From an uncultured Collinsella sp. (GTDB lineage Bacteria; Actinomycetota; Coriobacteriia; Coriobacteriales; Coriobacteriaceae): a DNA stretch of 34,094 bases. Location of the stretch: the NCBI GenBank assembly GCA_900757185.1, contig CAAEMX010000051.1:1-34094 (forward strand), in the 5' to 3' direction. The notes under the pieces were generated by a model. The model saw nothing but the letters and a program-made list of their open reading frames with translations, was not told the DNA's origin and did not search any database. This document shows positions 22,039 to 29,768 of this stretch, piece by piece (positions within the stretch are counted from its first letter, which is position 1; each line of letters opens with the position of its first letter). The position numbers and the translations under genes are program-made.

Positions 22039-25000
22039 GACGACGCATCGCTGGGCGGTCGCTCAGCAAAACCCCGAACTCGAAAAGGAGCTTTCGGCTG
22101 GCCTGGGAATACCCGGGCTGGTGGCGCGCATTATGGTTGCGCACGGCATTACATCCATCGAAGAAGGCCAGCTGTTTTTGACGCCTTCGCTCGATCGCGA
22201 CTGGGCTGACCCACTCATTATCCCGGGCATGTCGGTCGTTGCCGACCGCGTCGAGCGTGCTATTCGCAACCACGAGCACATCGCGGTCTTTGGTGATTTT
22301 GACGTTGACGGTATTACGTCGACCTGCCTGTTGACCGAGGCACTGCGCACGTTTGGCGCCGATGTCACGCCGTTTATTCCGCATCGCTTTGACGAGGGCT
22401 ACGGTCTTTCGCGCGCGGCGCTCGACCGCGTTAACGAGCTCGCTCGCCCCCAGCTGATCGTGACCGTCGATAACGGCATTGCCGCCAAGGAAGAGGTCTC
22501 CTATCTGGAGAGCCTGGGGATCGATTTGGTGGTCACGGACCATCACGAGCCCTCCGATCAGGTGCCGCAGGGCGTGCCCCTGACCGACCCTAAGCTCGAG
22601 GACGAGGGGCCTTCGCGTGAGCTTGCCGGTGCCGGCGTGGCGCTCAAGCTGGTGCAAGTCCTGGGTGAGCGCTTGGGCAAGCCGTCGTATTGGCGTTCGC
22701 TAATCGAGGTCGCGGCGCTGGGCACCGTGTCCGACATGATGCCGCTCACGCCCGAGAACCGCGCGCTGGTTGCCGAGGGCATCCAGCAGATGCGCGTAAC
22801 CGCTCGTCCCGGCTATATCGCGCTTGCCGCGCTCGCCAAGGCGGACCTTTCGAGCATTACGGCGGATGGCCTATCGTTCTCGCTCATTCCCCGCTTAAAC
22901 GCTGCCGGTCGCATGGCCGATCCCAAGCTGGCGCTCGACCTGCTGCTTGCCCGCGATCCCATCGAAGCAAGCGCACTGGCGGCTGAGCTCGAGGAAATCA
23001 ACCGCCAGCGCCGTGAGATCGAGGCGGAGCTCACGCGCGATGCCATGGCAAAGGTTGAGAAGACCTATGACGGCGGACGCGCAATCGTCGTGGGTGGCGA
23101 GGGCTGGCACGAGGGCGTCAAGGGCATCGTGGCAAGCCGTCTGACCAACCGCTATCACGTGCCGGCGCTGCTGTTCTCGATCGAGGACGGTATCGCGCGC
23201 GGCTCTGGTCGCTCGGTGGGCAAAGTTAACCTGTTTGACGCCGTCGAGCGCTGTTCCGACCTGCTGATTCGTCGCGGCGGACATGCCGGTGCGGTGGGTG
23301 TGACCATCGAGGCATCCAAGCTCGATGAGTTCCGCCGCCGCCTTTCCGCCGTGCTGTCCGAGCTTCCCTCCGAGGACTTTGAAGACACCGACGAGGTCGC
23401 CGCCACCGTCGACCTTTCCGAGCTGAATATCGAGACCATCGAGCAGATCTCCCGCCTTGAGCCGTTTGGCCAGGGCAACAAGGTGCCGCTGCTGGCTGCC
23501 GAGGGCGTGACGATGTGCGACCGCGCCGTGGTGGGCAAAACCGGCGAGCACATGCGCTTTGTGGCGACCGATGGCGCCGCGAGTGTGCCGGCCATTATGT
23601 TCCGCGTGCCGCAAATCGATAAGCTCATCAACTGCGATAGCGCTGTCGACTTGGTGTTCGAGGCCGTTGCCGAGCATTGGCAGGGGCGTGTGAAGCCCAA
23701 GCTCATGATCAAGGATGTTCTGGTCCGCGATACCACGCTGCCCAGCGTCGACGATCCGGCATGCGAGCTTCGTCGTGGAGTGCAGCCGGCGGATTCCGGC
23801 CTGCGCCTGGAGTCGCGTAAGCGCGAGACGCTCGCCCAGCTTTCCTATACCGAGCTCACGCGCTCGCTTATCCATAGCTTTATCGGATCGAACCAGCCGC
23901 ACCGCGCGCAGGCTGAGGCGCTCGATGCCTTGGCCGACCACCAAAGTGTTCTGGCCGTTATGGGAACGGGGCGCGGCAAGTCGCTCATCTTCCATGTGCA
24001 TGCCGCGCGCGAGGCGGTCCTTCGCGGGCGTGCGAGCATCTTTGTCTATCCGCTGCGCGCGCTTGTTGCCGACCAGGCCTATCACCTCTCGTCGACGATG
24101 GCAGCGCTTGGCATTGGCGTTGGCGTGCTGACCGGCGAGACCGTGGAGGCCGCACGCGATGACGTGTTCGCCGGCCTAGCTTCGGGCCGCACCGGTATCG
24201 TGCTCACGACGCCCGAGTTCCTATCTATCCACCGTGACCGCTTCGCGCGTTCGGGCCGCATCGGCTTTGTCGTTATCGATGAGGCGCACCACGCCGGCCT
24301 TGCCAAGGGCGGCGACCGCAGCGCCTATCTCGACATGCCCGATATCCTCAAAGCCCTGGGCGACCCGGTTGTTATGGCTGCGACGGCCACCGCGACGGCT
24401 CCGGTCGTGGCCGAGCTTGCCCGCATGCTGCCGATTACTCGCACGGTGGTCGACGAGACGGTGCGCGAGAACCTGCATCTCGAGGACGACCGCGACCTTG
24501 CGAGCCGCGAGAACCGTTTGGTGTCGATCGTGGCGACGGGGGAGAAGACCGTCATTTACGTCAATTCGCGCGACCAGTCCGTGGCGCTCGCCAAGACGTT
24601 GCGCAAGCGTGTGCCCGATTACGCAACCCATATCGCGTTCTATAACGCGGGGCTTGCGCGCTCCGATCGCCGCCGCGTGGAGGAAGCATTCCGAGACGGA
24701 AGCCTCAGCTGCATCGTTTCAACTTCGGCTTTCGGTGAGGGCGTCAACCTGCCCGATATCCGCCATGTCGTGCTCTACCACATGCCGTTTGGCGCCATTG
24801 AGTTCAACCAGATGAGCGGGCGTGCCGGTCGTGACGGACAGCCCGCCGTGATCCACCTGCTCTATTCGTCGCGTGACGCCCGCATCAACGAGCGCCTGCT
24901 CGACTGCTACGCACCCGAGCGCGACGAACTCGTCACACTCTATCGCGCGCTGCAGACCATGTGGCGCTCCAACCGCGGTAAGACCGGGGATGATTCATTC

Positions 25001-25312
25001 TGCGCAAGCGATATCGACATCGCGCAGATGTGCCTTGCCATCGATGCCCGCACCCCGGTCGACGAACGTTCGGTGGCAAGCGGCCTGGGAATCTTCGAAG
25101 AGCTTGGTTTCTGCCGCGTTTCGGGGCTTGGCGACACGCGCCGCATCGTGATGGCCGAAAACCCCGGCCGCGTGCAATTGAGCAGGTCAATTCGCTATTT
25201 GGAGGGCTTGCGCTCGCGCATGGAGTTCTCGGCTTTCCGGAGTTGGGCGCTCGATTCGTGCGCTTCTGATATGCTAGCCAAAGTTAACCGCCCGATCGTA
25301 CCGCGGGCCTAG
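22025..25312 (+). CDS. recJ: RecJ single-strand exonuclease fused to a DEAH-box (RecQ-like) helicase
   Basis: A 1095-residue two-enzyme protein. Residues about 1-560 are RecJ, a 5'-3' single-strand DNA exonuclease of recombination and repair: D91-F-D93-V-D95-G of the DHH domain, T-V-D-N-G, D172-H-H, the DHHA1 segment S-G-R-S-V-G-K with R-R-G-G-H-A-G-A-V-G, and an OB-like part. Residues about 610-1010 form a superfamily 2 helicase: Walker A G-T-G-R-G-K-S (647-653), D-E-A-H (752-755), motif V-like S-T-S-A-F-G-E-G-V-N-L-P, and Q-M-S-G-R-A-G-R-D-G (929-938). About 85 C-terminal residues are unassigned. No Cys-rich zinc site or HRDC domain of RecQ is seen. The start at 22025 fits the RecJ N-terminus and has GGGGGTGGG upstream; a GTG at 21980 is less likely. 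rel follows after 15 bases. Confidence 0.92.
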   Translation: MSSLKTTHRWAVAQQNPELEKELSAGLGIPGLVARIMVAHGITSIEEGQLFLTPSLDRDWADPLIIPGMSVVADRVERAIRNHEHIAVFGDFDVDGITSTCLLTEALRTFGADVTPFIPHRFDEGYGLSRAALDRVNELARPQLIVTVDNGIAAKEEVSYLESLGIDLVVTDHHEPSDQVPQGVPLTDPKLEDEGPSRELAGAGVALKLVQVLGERLGKPSYWRSLIEVAALGTVSDMMPLTPENRALVAEGIQQMRVTARPGYIALAALAKADLSSITADGLSFSLIPRLNAAGRMADPKLALDLLLARDPIEASALAAELEEINRQRREIEAELTRDAMAKVEKTYDGGRAIVVGGEGWHEGVKGIVASRLTNRYHVPALLFSIEDGIARGSGRSVGKVNLFDAVERCSDLLIRRGGHAGAVGVTIEASKLDEFRRRLSAVLSELPSEDFEDTDEVAATVDLSELNIETIEQISRLEPFGQGNKVPLLAAEGVTMCDRAVVGKTGEHMRFVATDGAASVPAIMFRVPQIDKLINCDSAVDLVFEAVAEHWQGRVKPKLMIKDVLVRDTTLPSVDDPACELRRGVQPADSGLRLESRKRETLAQLSYTELTRSLIHSFIGSNQPHRAQAEALDALADHQSVLAVMGTGRGKSLIFHVHAAREAVLRGRASIFVYPLRALVADQAYHLSSTMAALGIGVGVLTGETVEAARDDVFAGLASGRTGIVLTTPEFLSIHRDRFARSGRIGFVVIDEAHHAGLAKGGDRSAYLDMPDILKALGDPVVMAATATATAPVVAELARMLPITRTVVDETVRENLHLEDDRDLASRENRLVSIVATGEKTVIYVNSRDQSVALAKTLRKRVPDYATHIAFYNAGLARSDRRRVEEAFRDGSLSCIVSTSAFGEGVNLPDIRHVVLYHMPFGAIEFNQMSGRAGRDGQPAVIHLLYSSRDARINERLLDCYAPERDELVTLYRALQTMWRSNRGKTGDDSFCASDIDIAQMCLAIDARTPVDERSVASGLGIFEELGFCRVSGLGDTRRIVMAENPGRVQLSRSIRYLEGLRSRMEFSAFRSWALDSCASDMLAKVNRPIVPRA

Positions 25313-25327
25313 GGGAAGGGAACCTCG

Positions 25328-27688
25328 ATGGATGCCGCAGCCCGTACCGCCCATGATTCCACCCTCCAGCCGTTCTCGGAGATGGAGCACTATAAGCATG
25401 CCGATGAGCTGCCGCCCGAGATTATGGCGGACAGCTACGACAAGCTGGAGCGCCTGTGCCTCAAATATATGAATGAGGACGACTTCTCCAAGGTTGAACA
25501 GGCCTACTGCTTTGCTGCCGAGAAGCACTGCAACCAAAAGCGCCGCTCGGGCGAGATGTACATTAACCATCCCGTTGAGGTGGCCATCATTTTGGCCGAC
25601 CTCAAGATGGACTGTGACGTGGTGTGCGCCGCGCTGCTGCACGATACCGTCGAGGATACCGAGACCTCGCTTGCCGATGTTTCCGGCCTGTTTGGCGATA
25701 CGGTGGCCGAGCTCGTCGATGGCGTGACCAAGCTCACCAACATCGAAGTCGACAGCATGGACGAGAAGCAGGCCCTCACGCTGCGCAAGATGTTCCTCGC
25801 CATGTCCAAGGACATCCGCGTCATTATCGTTAAGCTTGCCGATCGTCTGCACAACATGCGCACCCTTGCCGCCCTGCGTGAGGACCGTCGCCTGTTTAAG
25901 GCTCGCGAGACTATGGACGTGTACGCGCCCCTGGCCGACCGCCTGGGCATGAGCTCCATTAAATGGGAGCTCGAGGACCTGTCCTTCTTCTACCTGGAAC
26001 CCGATGCCTACCAGCGCATCGCACGCATGGTGGCGGAGTCGCGCGAGGTCCGTGAGCGCTATCTGGCCGAGACCATCAAGACGCTCACCGACGAGCTCAA
26101 CCGCATTGGCCTGGAAGACTTCCAGATCAACGGCCGTTCCAAGCACTATTGGTCCATCTATCAAAAGATGAAGCGCAAGGGCAAGGAATTCTCCGAGATC
26201 TACGACCTGGTGGCACTGCGCGTCATCACGCATTCGGTGCGCGATTGCTACTCCACGCTCGGCGCGGTGCACACGCTGTGGCACCCCATGCCCGGTCGCT
26301 TTAAAGACTATATCGCCATGCCCAAGGTCAATAACTACCAGTCGCTCCACACGACGGTCATCGGCCCCACGGCTCGCCCGCTCGAGATTCAGATTCGAAC
26401 CTACGAGATGCATGAGCAGGCCGAGTACGGCATTGCCGCCCACTGGCTATATAAGAAGTCGGGCGGATCGTCTGCGTCTAAGACCAATGATGCCCAGCGT
26501 CTGGACGACCAGATTAACTGGCTCAAACATTCGCTCGATTGGGCTGCGTCTGATGAGATTACCGACGCCAAGGAATACCTGCATTCGCTGAAGGTCGACC
26601 TGTTTGACCAGGAGATTTTTGTCTTTACGCCCAAGGGCGAGGTCATGGCGCTTCGTGCCGGCTCCACGCCGCTCGACTTTGCCTACGCCGTTCACACCGA
26701 GGTGGGAAACCATTGCGTCGGTGCCAAAATCAACGGTGCGGTGGCTCCGCTCACGCACGAGATTAAGACGGGTGACCGTGTCGAGATTCTGACTAACAAG
26801 AGTTCCAAGCCGTCGCGTGATTGGCTCAAGATCGTTAAGACACCTTCCGCCAAGTCAAAGATCCGCCGCTATTTTGCCGCCGCGACCAAAGACGATGACG
26901 CTGCTGCTGGTCGCGATATGCTGGCCAAGGACCTGCGTAAGCGTGGCTATGGCATTTCTACGCCGCGTTCGACGCGTGCGCTCAACGCCGTGGCGGAGCA
27001 GTTTAACTTCAAGCAGCTCGAGGACCTGTTTGCCGCCGTCGGCGCCGGCAAGGTTGCCCCGCGCGCTGTGGGCAATAAGGTCGAGCAAATCTTGGACCCC
27101 AAGCCCGAGGAACAGCTCACCAAGGCCGAGGCTATCGCCGAGGTCGTGAAACAGCCTGCTCGCGGCTCCAACCGCAAGCCGCAAAAGCGCGGCAAGAGCG
27201 CCAGTAACGGCATTATCGTCAAGGGCGAGAGTAACAGCGGCCTGCTAGTCCGTCTGGCTCATTGCTGCAACCCCGTGACGGGCGACGACATCGTCGGCTT
27301 CATCACGCGCGGTCGTGGCGTTTCGGTGCATCGCGCCAACTGCCCCAACGTCAAGGGTCTTATGGAGCATCCCGAGCGCATGATCGAAGTGGAGTGGGAC
27401 GGCGCTGCCGACACCCTCTTCCAGGTCGAGATCGTGGTCGAGTGCCTGGACCGCATGGGCCTTCTCAAGGATGTCACCATTGCCATTGGCGATGCGGGCG
27501 GCAATATCCTTTCTGCCGCCACGTCGACCAACCGCGAGGGTATTGCAACCCTGCGCTTTATGGTCGAGATCTCGGACGCGAGTGGTCTGGATCCGCTGCT
27601 GGCCTCCATCAGCAGCGTTGACTCGGTCTACGACGCGCGCCGCCTGATGCCCGGTGAGGGTGGAGCCCAGCTTAAGCGCCGCGTTTAG
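25328..27688 (+). CDS. rel: Bifunctional (p)ppGpp synthetase/hydrolase, Rel/SpoT type
   Basis: Central enzyme of the stringent response, 786 residues. Order: HD hydrolase (His81 in H-P-V-E-V-A; H105-D-T-V-E-D-T), synthetase with Y-D-L-V-A-L-R-V-I and R324-F-K-D followed by Y-I-A-M-P-K-V-N-N-Y-Q-S-L-H, TGS domain near 420 (EIFVFTPKGEVMALRAGSTP), helical region, zinc-finger-like H-C-C-N-P-V with R-A-N-C-P-N, and a C-terminal ACT domain. The HD residues are intact and the synthetase has RxKD rather than ExDD, both expected for a bifunctional Rel. The N-terminal extension of about 50 residues and the basic segment after residue 600 (N-R-K-P-Q-K-R-G-K) are longer than usual. GGGGAAGGG precedes the ATG. 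It follows recJ closely and is probably co-transcribed. Confidence 0.95.
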   Translation: MDAAARTAHDSTLQPFSEMEHYKHADELPPEIMADSYDKLERLCLKYMNEDDFSKVEQAYCFAAEKHCNQKRRSGEMYINHPVEVAIILADLKMDCDVVCAALLHDTVEDTETSLADVSGLFGDTVAELVDGVTKLTNIEVDSMDEKQALTLRKMFLAMSKDIRVIIVKLADRLHNMRTLAALREDRRLFKARETMDVYAPLADRLGMSSIKWELEDLSFFYLEPDAYQRIARMVAESREVRERYLAETIKTLTDELNRIGLEDFQINGRSKHYWSIYQKMKRKGKEFSEIYDLVALRVITHSVRDCYSTLGAVHTLWHPMPGRFKDYIAMPKVNNYQSLHTTVIGPTARPLEIQIRTYEMHEQAEYGIAAHWLYKKSGGSSASKTNDAQRLDDQINWLKHSLDWAASDEITDAKEYLHSLKVDLFDQEIFVFTPKGEVMALRAGSTPLDFAYAVHTEVGNHCVGAKINGAVAPLTHEIKTGDRVEILTNKSSKPSRDWLKIVKTPSAKSKIRRYFAAATKDDDAAAGRDMLAKDLRKRGYGISTPRSTRALNAVAEQFNFKQLEDLFAAVGAGKVAPRAVGNKVEQILDPKPEEQLTKAEAIAEVVKQPARGSNRKPQKRGKSASNGIIVKGESNSGLLVRLAHCCNPVTGDDIVGFITRGRGVSVHRANCPNVKGLMEHPERMIEVEWDGAADTLFQVEIVVECLDRMGLLKDVTIAIGDAGGNILSAATSTNREGIATLRFMVEISDASGLDPLLASISSVDSVYDARRLMPGEGGAQLKRRV

Positions 27689-27725
27689 TCGCGACGAACG
27701 TGTCACATTATCGATATTCGCTACA

Positions 27726-27751
27726 CTCGAGGCATCGTTTGATGCCTCGAG
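27726..27751 (+). terminator. Perfect 11-bp hairpin between rel and the hydrolase gene
   Basis: CTCGAGGCATC (27726-27736) and GATGCCTCGAG (27741-27751) close a GTTT loop, followed by TTCTATAG. It is probably the rel terminator, although the T run is short. It also sits just 20 bases before the next start codon, so it would form in that gene's leader if transcription continues; a -10-like TACACT overlaps its left arm. Confidence 0.6.
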
Positions 27752-27772
27752 TTCTATAGAGAGGAGAGGGAC

Positions 27773-28456
27773 ATGAGTGCTGTGTCCTTGGATTTAACTC
27801 CCAAGGGATCGGTCGAGATCGAGACGCTCGTAAACGGTCCCATTCAGACCAATAGCTATGCTGTTATTTCGGACAAAGAGTGCGTGATTATCGATCCCGC
27901 ATGGGAAGGCGAACGCCTGGTGGAGCATATTCGAGCCGAGCATCCCGGCGTACGCGTGTTTGGCGCCGTATGCACTCATGGCCATGCCGATCATGTTGGT
28001 GGTGTTGCAGGCGTGCGAACCACCGTTGGCGAGGGCTGCCAGTATGAGCTGTGTGCTAAGGATGTGGCGGTGCCGCATGCGAACATCGAGGAACAGCGAG
28101 CTATGTGGGGCATTGAGACGCCTGACCCCGGGGAGCCGACGCGCCTGCTCGCCGAGGGAGATGCTATCGAGGTGGGCGATATCTACCTGCAGGTGATCGA
28201 GACGCCAGGGCATACGCCGGGCGGGATCGTCTTGTTTGCTGCCACCGAGCAGGGGAACATTGCCTTTGTGGGCGACACCCTGTTTCCGGGTGGGCACGGC
28301 CGCACCGATCTTTCTGGAGGAGACGAGGCGGCAATTCTGCGCTCGCTCTCCAAGCTCGCCCGGCTTCTCCCGCCCGATACCGTTTGCCTAACCGGTCATG
28401 GCGATTCGACCACCATGGCACGCGAGCTCATGCAGAACCCTTTCATGCAGATTTAG
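27773..28456 (+). CDS. Metallo-beta-lactamase-fold hydrolase, glyoxalase II-like
   Basis: A 227-residue cytoplasmic protein with the metal-binding T-H-G-H-A-D-H-V-G-G at about residues 66-75, a second His in E-T-P-G-H-T-P-G-G, the bridging Asp in F-V-G-D-T-L-F, and a last His in L-T-G-H-G. This is the pattern of small glyoxalase II-type hydrolases (thiol ester hydrolysis), but many such proteins have other substrates. GAGAGGAGAGGG precedes the ATG. In several bacteria such a gene follows rel; here it follows after 84 bases with a hairpin between. Confidence 0.88.
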   Translation: MSAVSLDLTPKGSVEIETLVNGPIQTNSYAVISDKECVIIDPAWEGERLVEHIRAEHPGVRVFGAVCTHGHADHVGGVAGVRTTVGEGCQYELCAKDVAVPHANIEEQRAMWGIETPDPGEPTRLLAEGDAIEVGDIYLQVIETPGHTPGGIVLFAATEQGNIAFVGDTLFPGGHGRTDLSGGDEAAILRSLSKLARLLPPDTVCLTGHGDSTTMARELMQNPFMQI

Positions 28457-28486
28457 CTTAATAGTCGGCTTTTGAAGCACGAGAAG

Positions 28487-28610
28487 CGTCCAAACGTCAA
28501 GCTATTTTTCCCCAACGGGTCGATTTCGTAGGGCAAACGGTCAAAAAAGTCTGTTTGGACGATATTCGTGAACAAACGAACGTTTATGCTCGGGTGCGCC
28601 GTGGTAAAAT
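28487..28610 (+). promoter_or_regulatory. Control region of fba with a distant inverted repeat and CAAACG repeats
   Basis: CGTCCAAAC (28487-28495) and GTTTGGACG (28553-28561) are perfect inverted copies 57 bases apart. CAAACG occurs in the same orientation at 28491, 28534 and 28573. A -10-like TAAAAT lies at 28605-28610; the hexamer 17 bp upstream, GTTTAT, is a weak -35. Looping between operator halves is possible. Confidence 0.45.
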
Positions 28611-28650
28611 CTCAGGCGTTATCGGAGCAACCTTACAGGAGGTTTCTTTT

Positions 28651-29517
28651 ATGCTCGTCAACGCAGCAGACATGCTCAAGAAGGCCGAGGCCGGCAAGTA
28701 CGGTCTTGGTGCCTTCAACACCAACAACCTCGAGTGGACCCTGGCTATTCTCCAGGCCGCCGAGGAGGCCAAGTCTCCGCTGATCCTTCAGTGCACCGCT
28801 GGTGCCGCTAAGTGGATGGGCGGTTTCAAGGTCTGCGCCGACATGGTCAAGGCTGCCGTCGAGGCCACGGGCGTTACCGTTCCCGTCGCCCTTCACCTCG
28901 ATCACGGTTCTTACGAGGACTGCTTCAAGTGCATCGAGGCCGGCTTCACGTCCATCATGTATGACGGCTCTCACGAGGAGACCTTCCAGCTTAACCTCGA
29001 CCGCACCAAGGAGCTCGTTGAGTTTGCCCACTCCAAGGGCATGTCCATCGAGGCCGAGGTCGGCGGCATCGGCGGCACCGAGGACGGCGTGACCTCCAGC
29101 GGCGAGCTCGCTGATCCTGCTGAGTGCAAGCAGATCGCTGACCTGGGTGTCGACTTCCTCGCCTGCGGCATCGGCAACATCCACGGCGTGTACCCCGCCG
29201 ACTGGGCTGGTCTTTCCTTCGAGCGTCTGGGCGAGATTAAGGCCCAGACCGGTGACCTGCCCCTCGTTCTGCACGGTGGCACCGGCATCCCCGAGGATCA
29301 GATCAAGAAGGCCATCTCCCTGGGCATCTCCAAGATCAACGTCAACACCGACCTGCAGCTCGTCTTCGCCAAGGGCGTCCGCGAGTACATCGAGGCTGGC
29401 AAGGATCAGCAGGGCAAGGGCTTTGACCCCCGCAAGCTCCTCAAGCCTGGTCGCGACAACATCGTTGCCCGCACCAAGGAGCTCATGGAGGAGTTTGGCT
29501 CCGTCAACAAGGCGTAA
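28651..29517 (+). CDS. fba: Class II fructose-1,6-bisphosphate aldolase
   Basis: Zinc-dependent cleavage of fructose 1,6-bisphosphate into glyceraldehyde 3-phosphate and dihydroxyacetone phosphate. 288 residues, the length of the class IIB (Gat/Fba) type. Visible: G-A-F-N-T-N-N at the start, catalytic Asp and zinc His in H-L-D-H-G-S, I-E-A-E-V-G-G-I-G-G, zinc His in I-H-G-V-Y, and L-H-G-G-T-G-I-P. The strong codon bias toward C-ending codons fits high expression. AGGAGG lies eight bases before the ATG at 28651; an in-frame start at 28555 would add 32 unrelated residues. The related tagatose-bisphosphate aldolase cannot be fully excluded, but no tagatose genes are nearby. Confidence 0.93.
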   Translation: MLVNAADMLKKAEAGKYGLGAFNTNNLEWTLAILQAAEEAKSPLILQCTAGAAKWMGGFKVCADMVKAAVEATGVTVPVALHLDHGSYEDCFKCIEAGFTSIMYDGSHEETFQLNLDRTKELVEFAHSKGMSIEAEVGGIGGTEDGVTSSGELADPAECKQIADLGVDFLACGIGNIHGVYPADWAGLSFERLGEIKAQTGDLPLVLHGGTGIPEDQIKKAISLGISKINVNTDLQLVFAKGVREYIEAGKDQQGKGFDPRKLLKPGRDNIVARTKELMEEFGSVNKA

Positions 29518-29521
29518 GCGT

Positions 29522-29640
29522 CGCTAAACTTCCCGCCGGAAGCCCCGTCCCCCTACACTGTTTCCTTTGCGCTCACCTGGCTTTGCCAGAAGTCGCGCCA
29601 AGAAAACAGCTCCGGGGGACGGGGCTTCCTTCGTTTAACG
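29522..29640. repeat. Long nested palindrome after fba
   Basis: Outer arms CGCTAAAC (29522-29529) and GTTTAACG (29633-29640) pair with one G-U. Next, GGAAGCCCCGTCCCCC (29538-29553) is the exact complement of GGGGGACGGGGCTTCC (29614-29629). Inside, CTGTTTCCTTTGCGC (29558-29572) matches 13 of 15 against GCGCCAAGAAAACAG (29595-29609), and the centre is CTGGC-TTT-GCCAG (29577-29589). The whole would fold into one hairpin of about 120 bases. The 16-base arm begins like the arms of the 8103 array (GGAAGCC.CGTCCC). It has no coding capacity. It could be a small palindromic transposable element or a structured 3' RNA. Confidence 0.85.
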
Positions 29641-29694
29641 CCGCAGGGTTACGAGGCTGAGTTATTTATTTGACTACTGTTCAGCGGTGTTGAT

Positions 29695-29720
29695 GGCTCC
29701 CTTGTTGGGGCTTTCTTTTT
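29695..29720 (+). terminator. Probable terminator of fba
   Basis: GGCTCCC and GGGGCT close a TTGTT loop with one bulged T, followed by TTCTTTTT. It overlaps the -35 of the next promoter. Confidence 0.55.
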
Positions 29721-29733
29721 ATCTCGCTACAAT
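29705..29733 (+). promoter_or_regulatory. Promoter of the transglutaminase-like gene
   Basis: TTGGGG (29705-29710) and TACAAT (29728-29733) are separated by exactly 17 bp. Transcription would start about 28 bases before the chosen ATG. Confidence 0.6.
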
Positions 29734-29768
29734 GGGCTTCAAGCGTTCTAGTGACTTGGAGTTTTGGT

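Noticed and set aside
22895..24085. A 396-residue minus-strand open frame opposite recJ
   Set aside because: Shadow with His/Arg/Leu-rich text, covered entirely by the RecJ-helicase gene with intact motifs.
25274..26443. A 389-residue minus-strand open frame opposite rel
   Set aside because: Shadow of the Rel gene; no family features.
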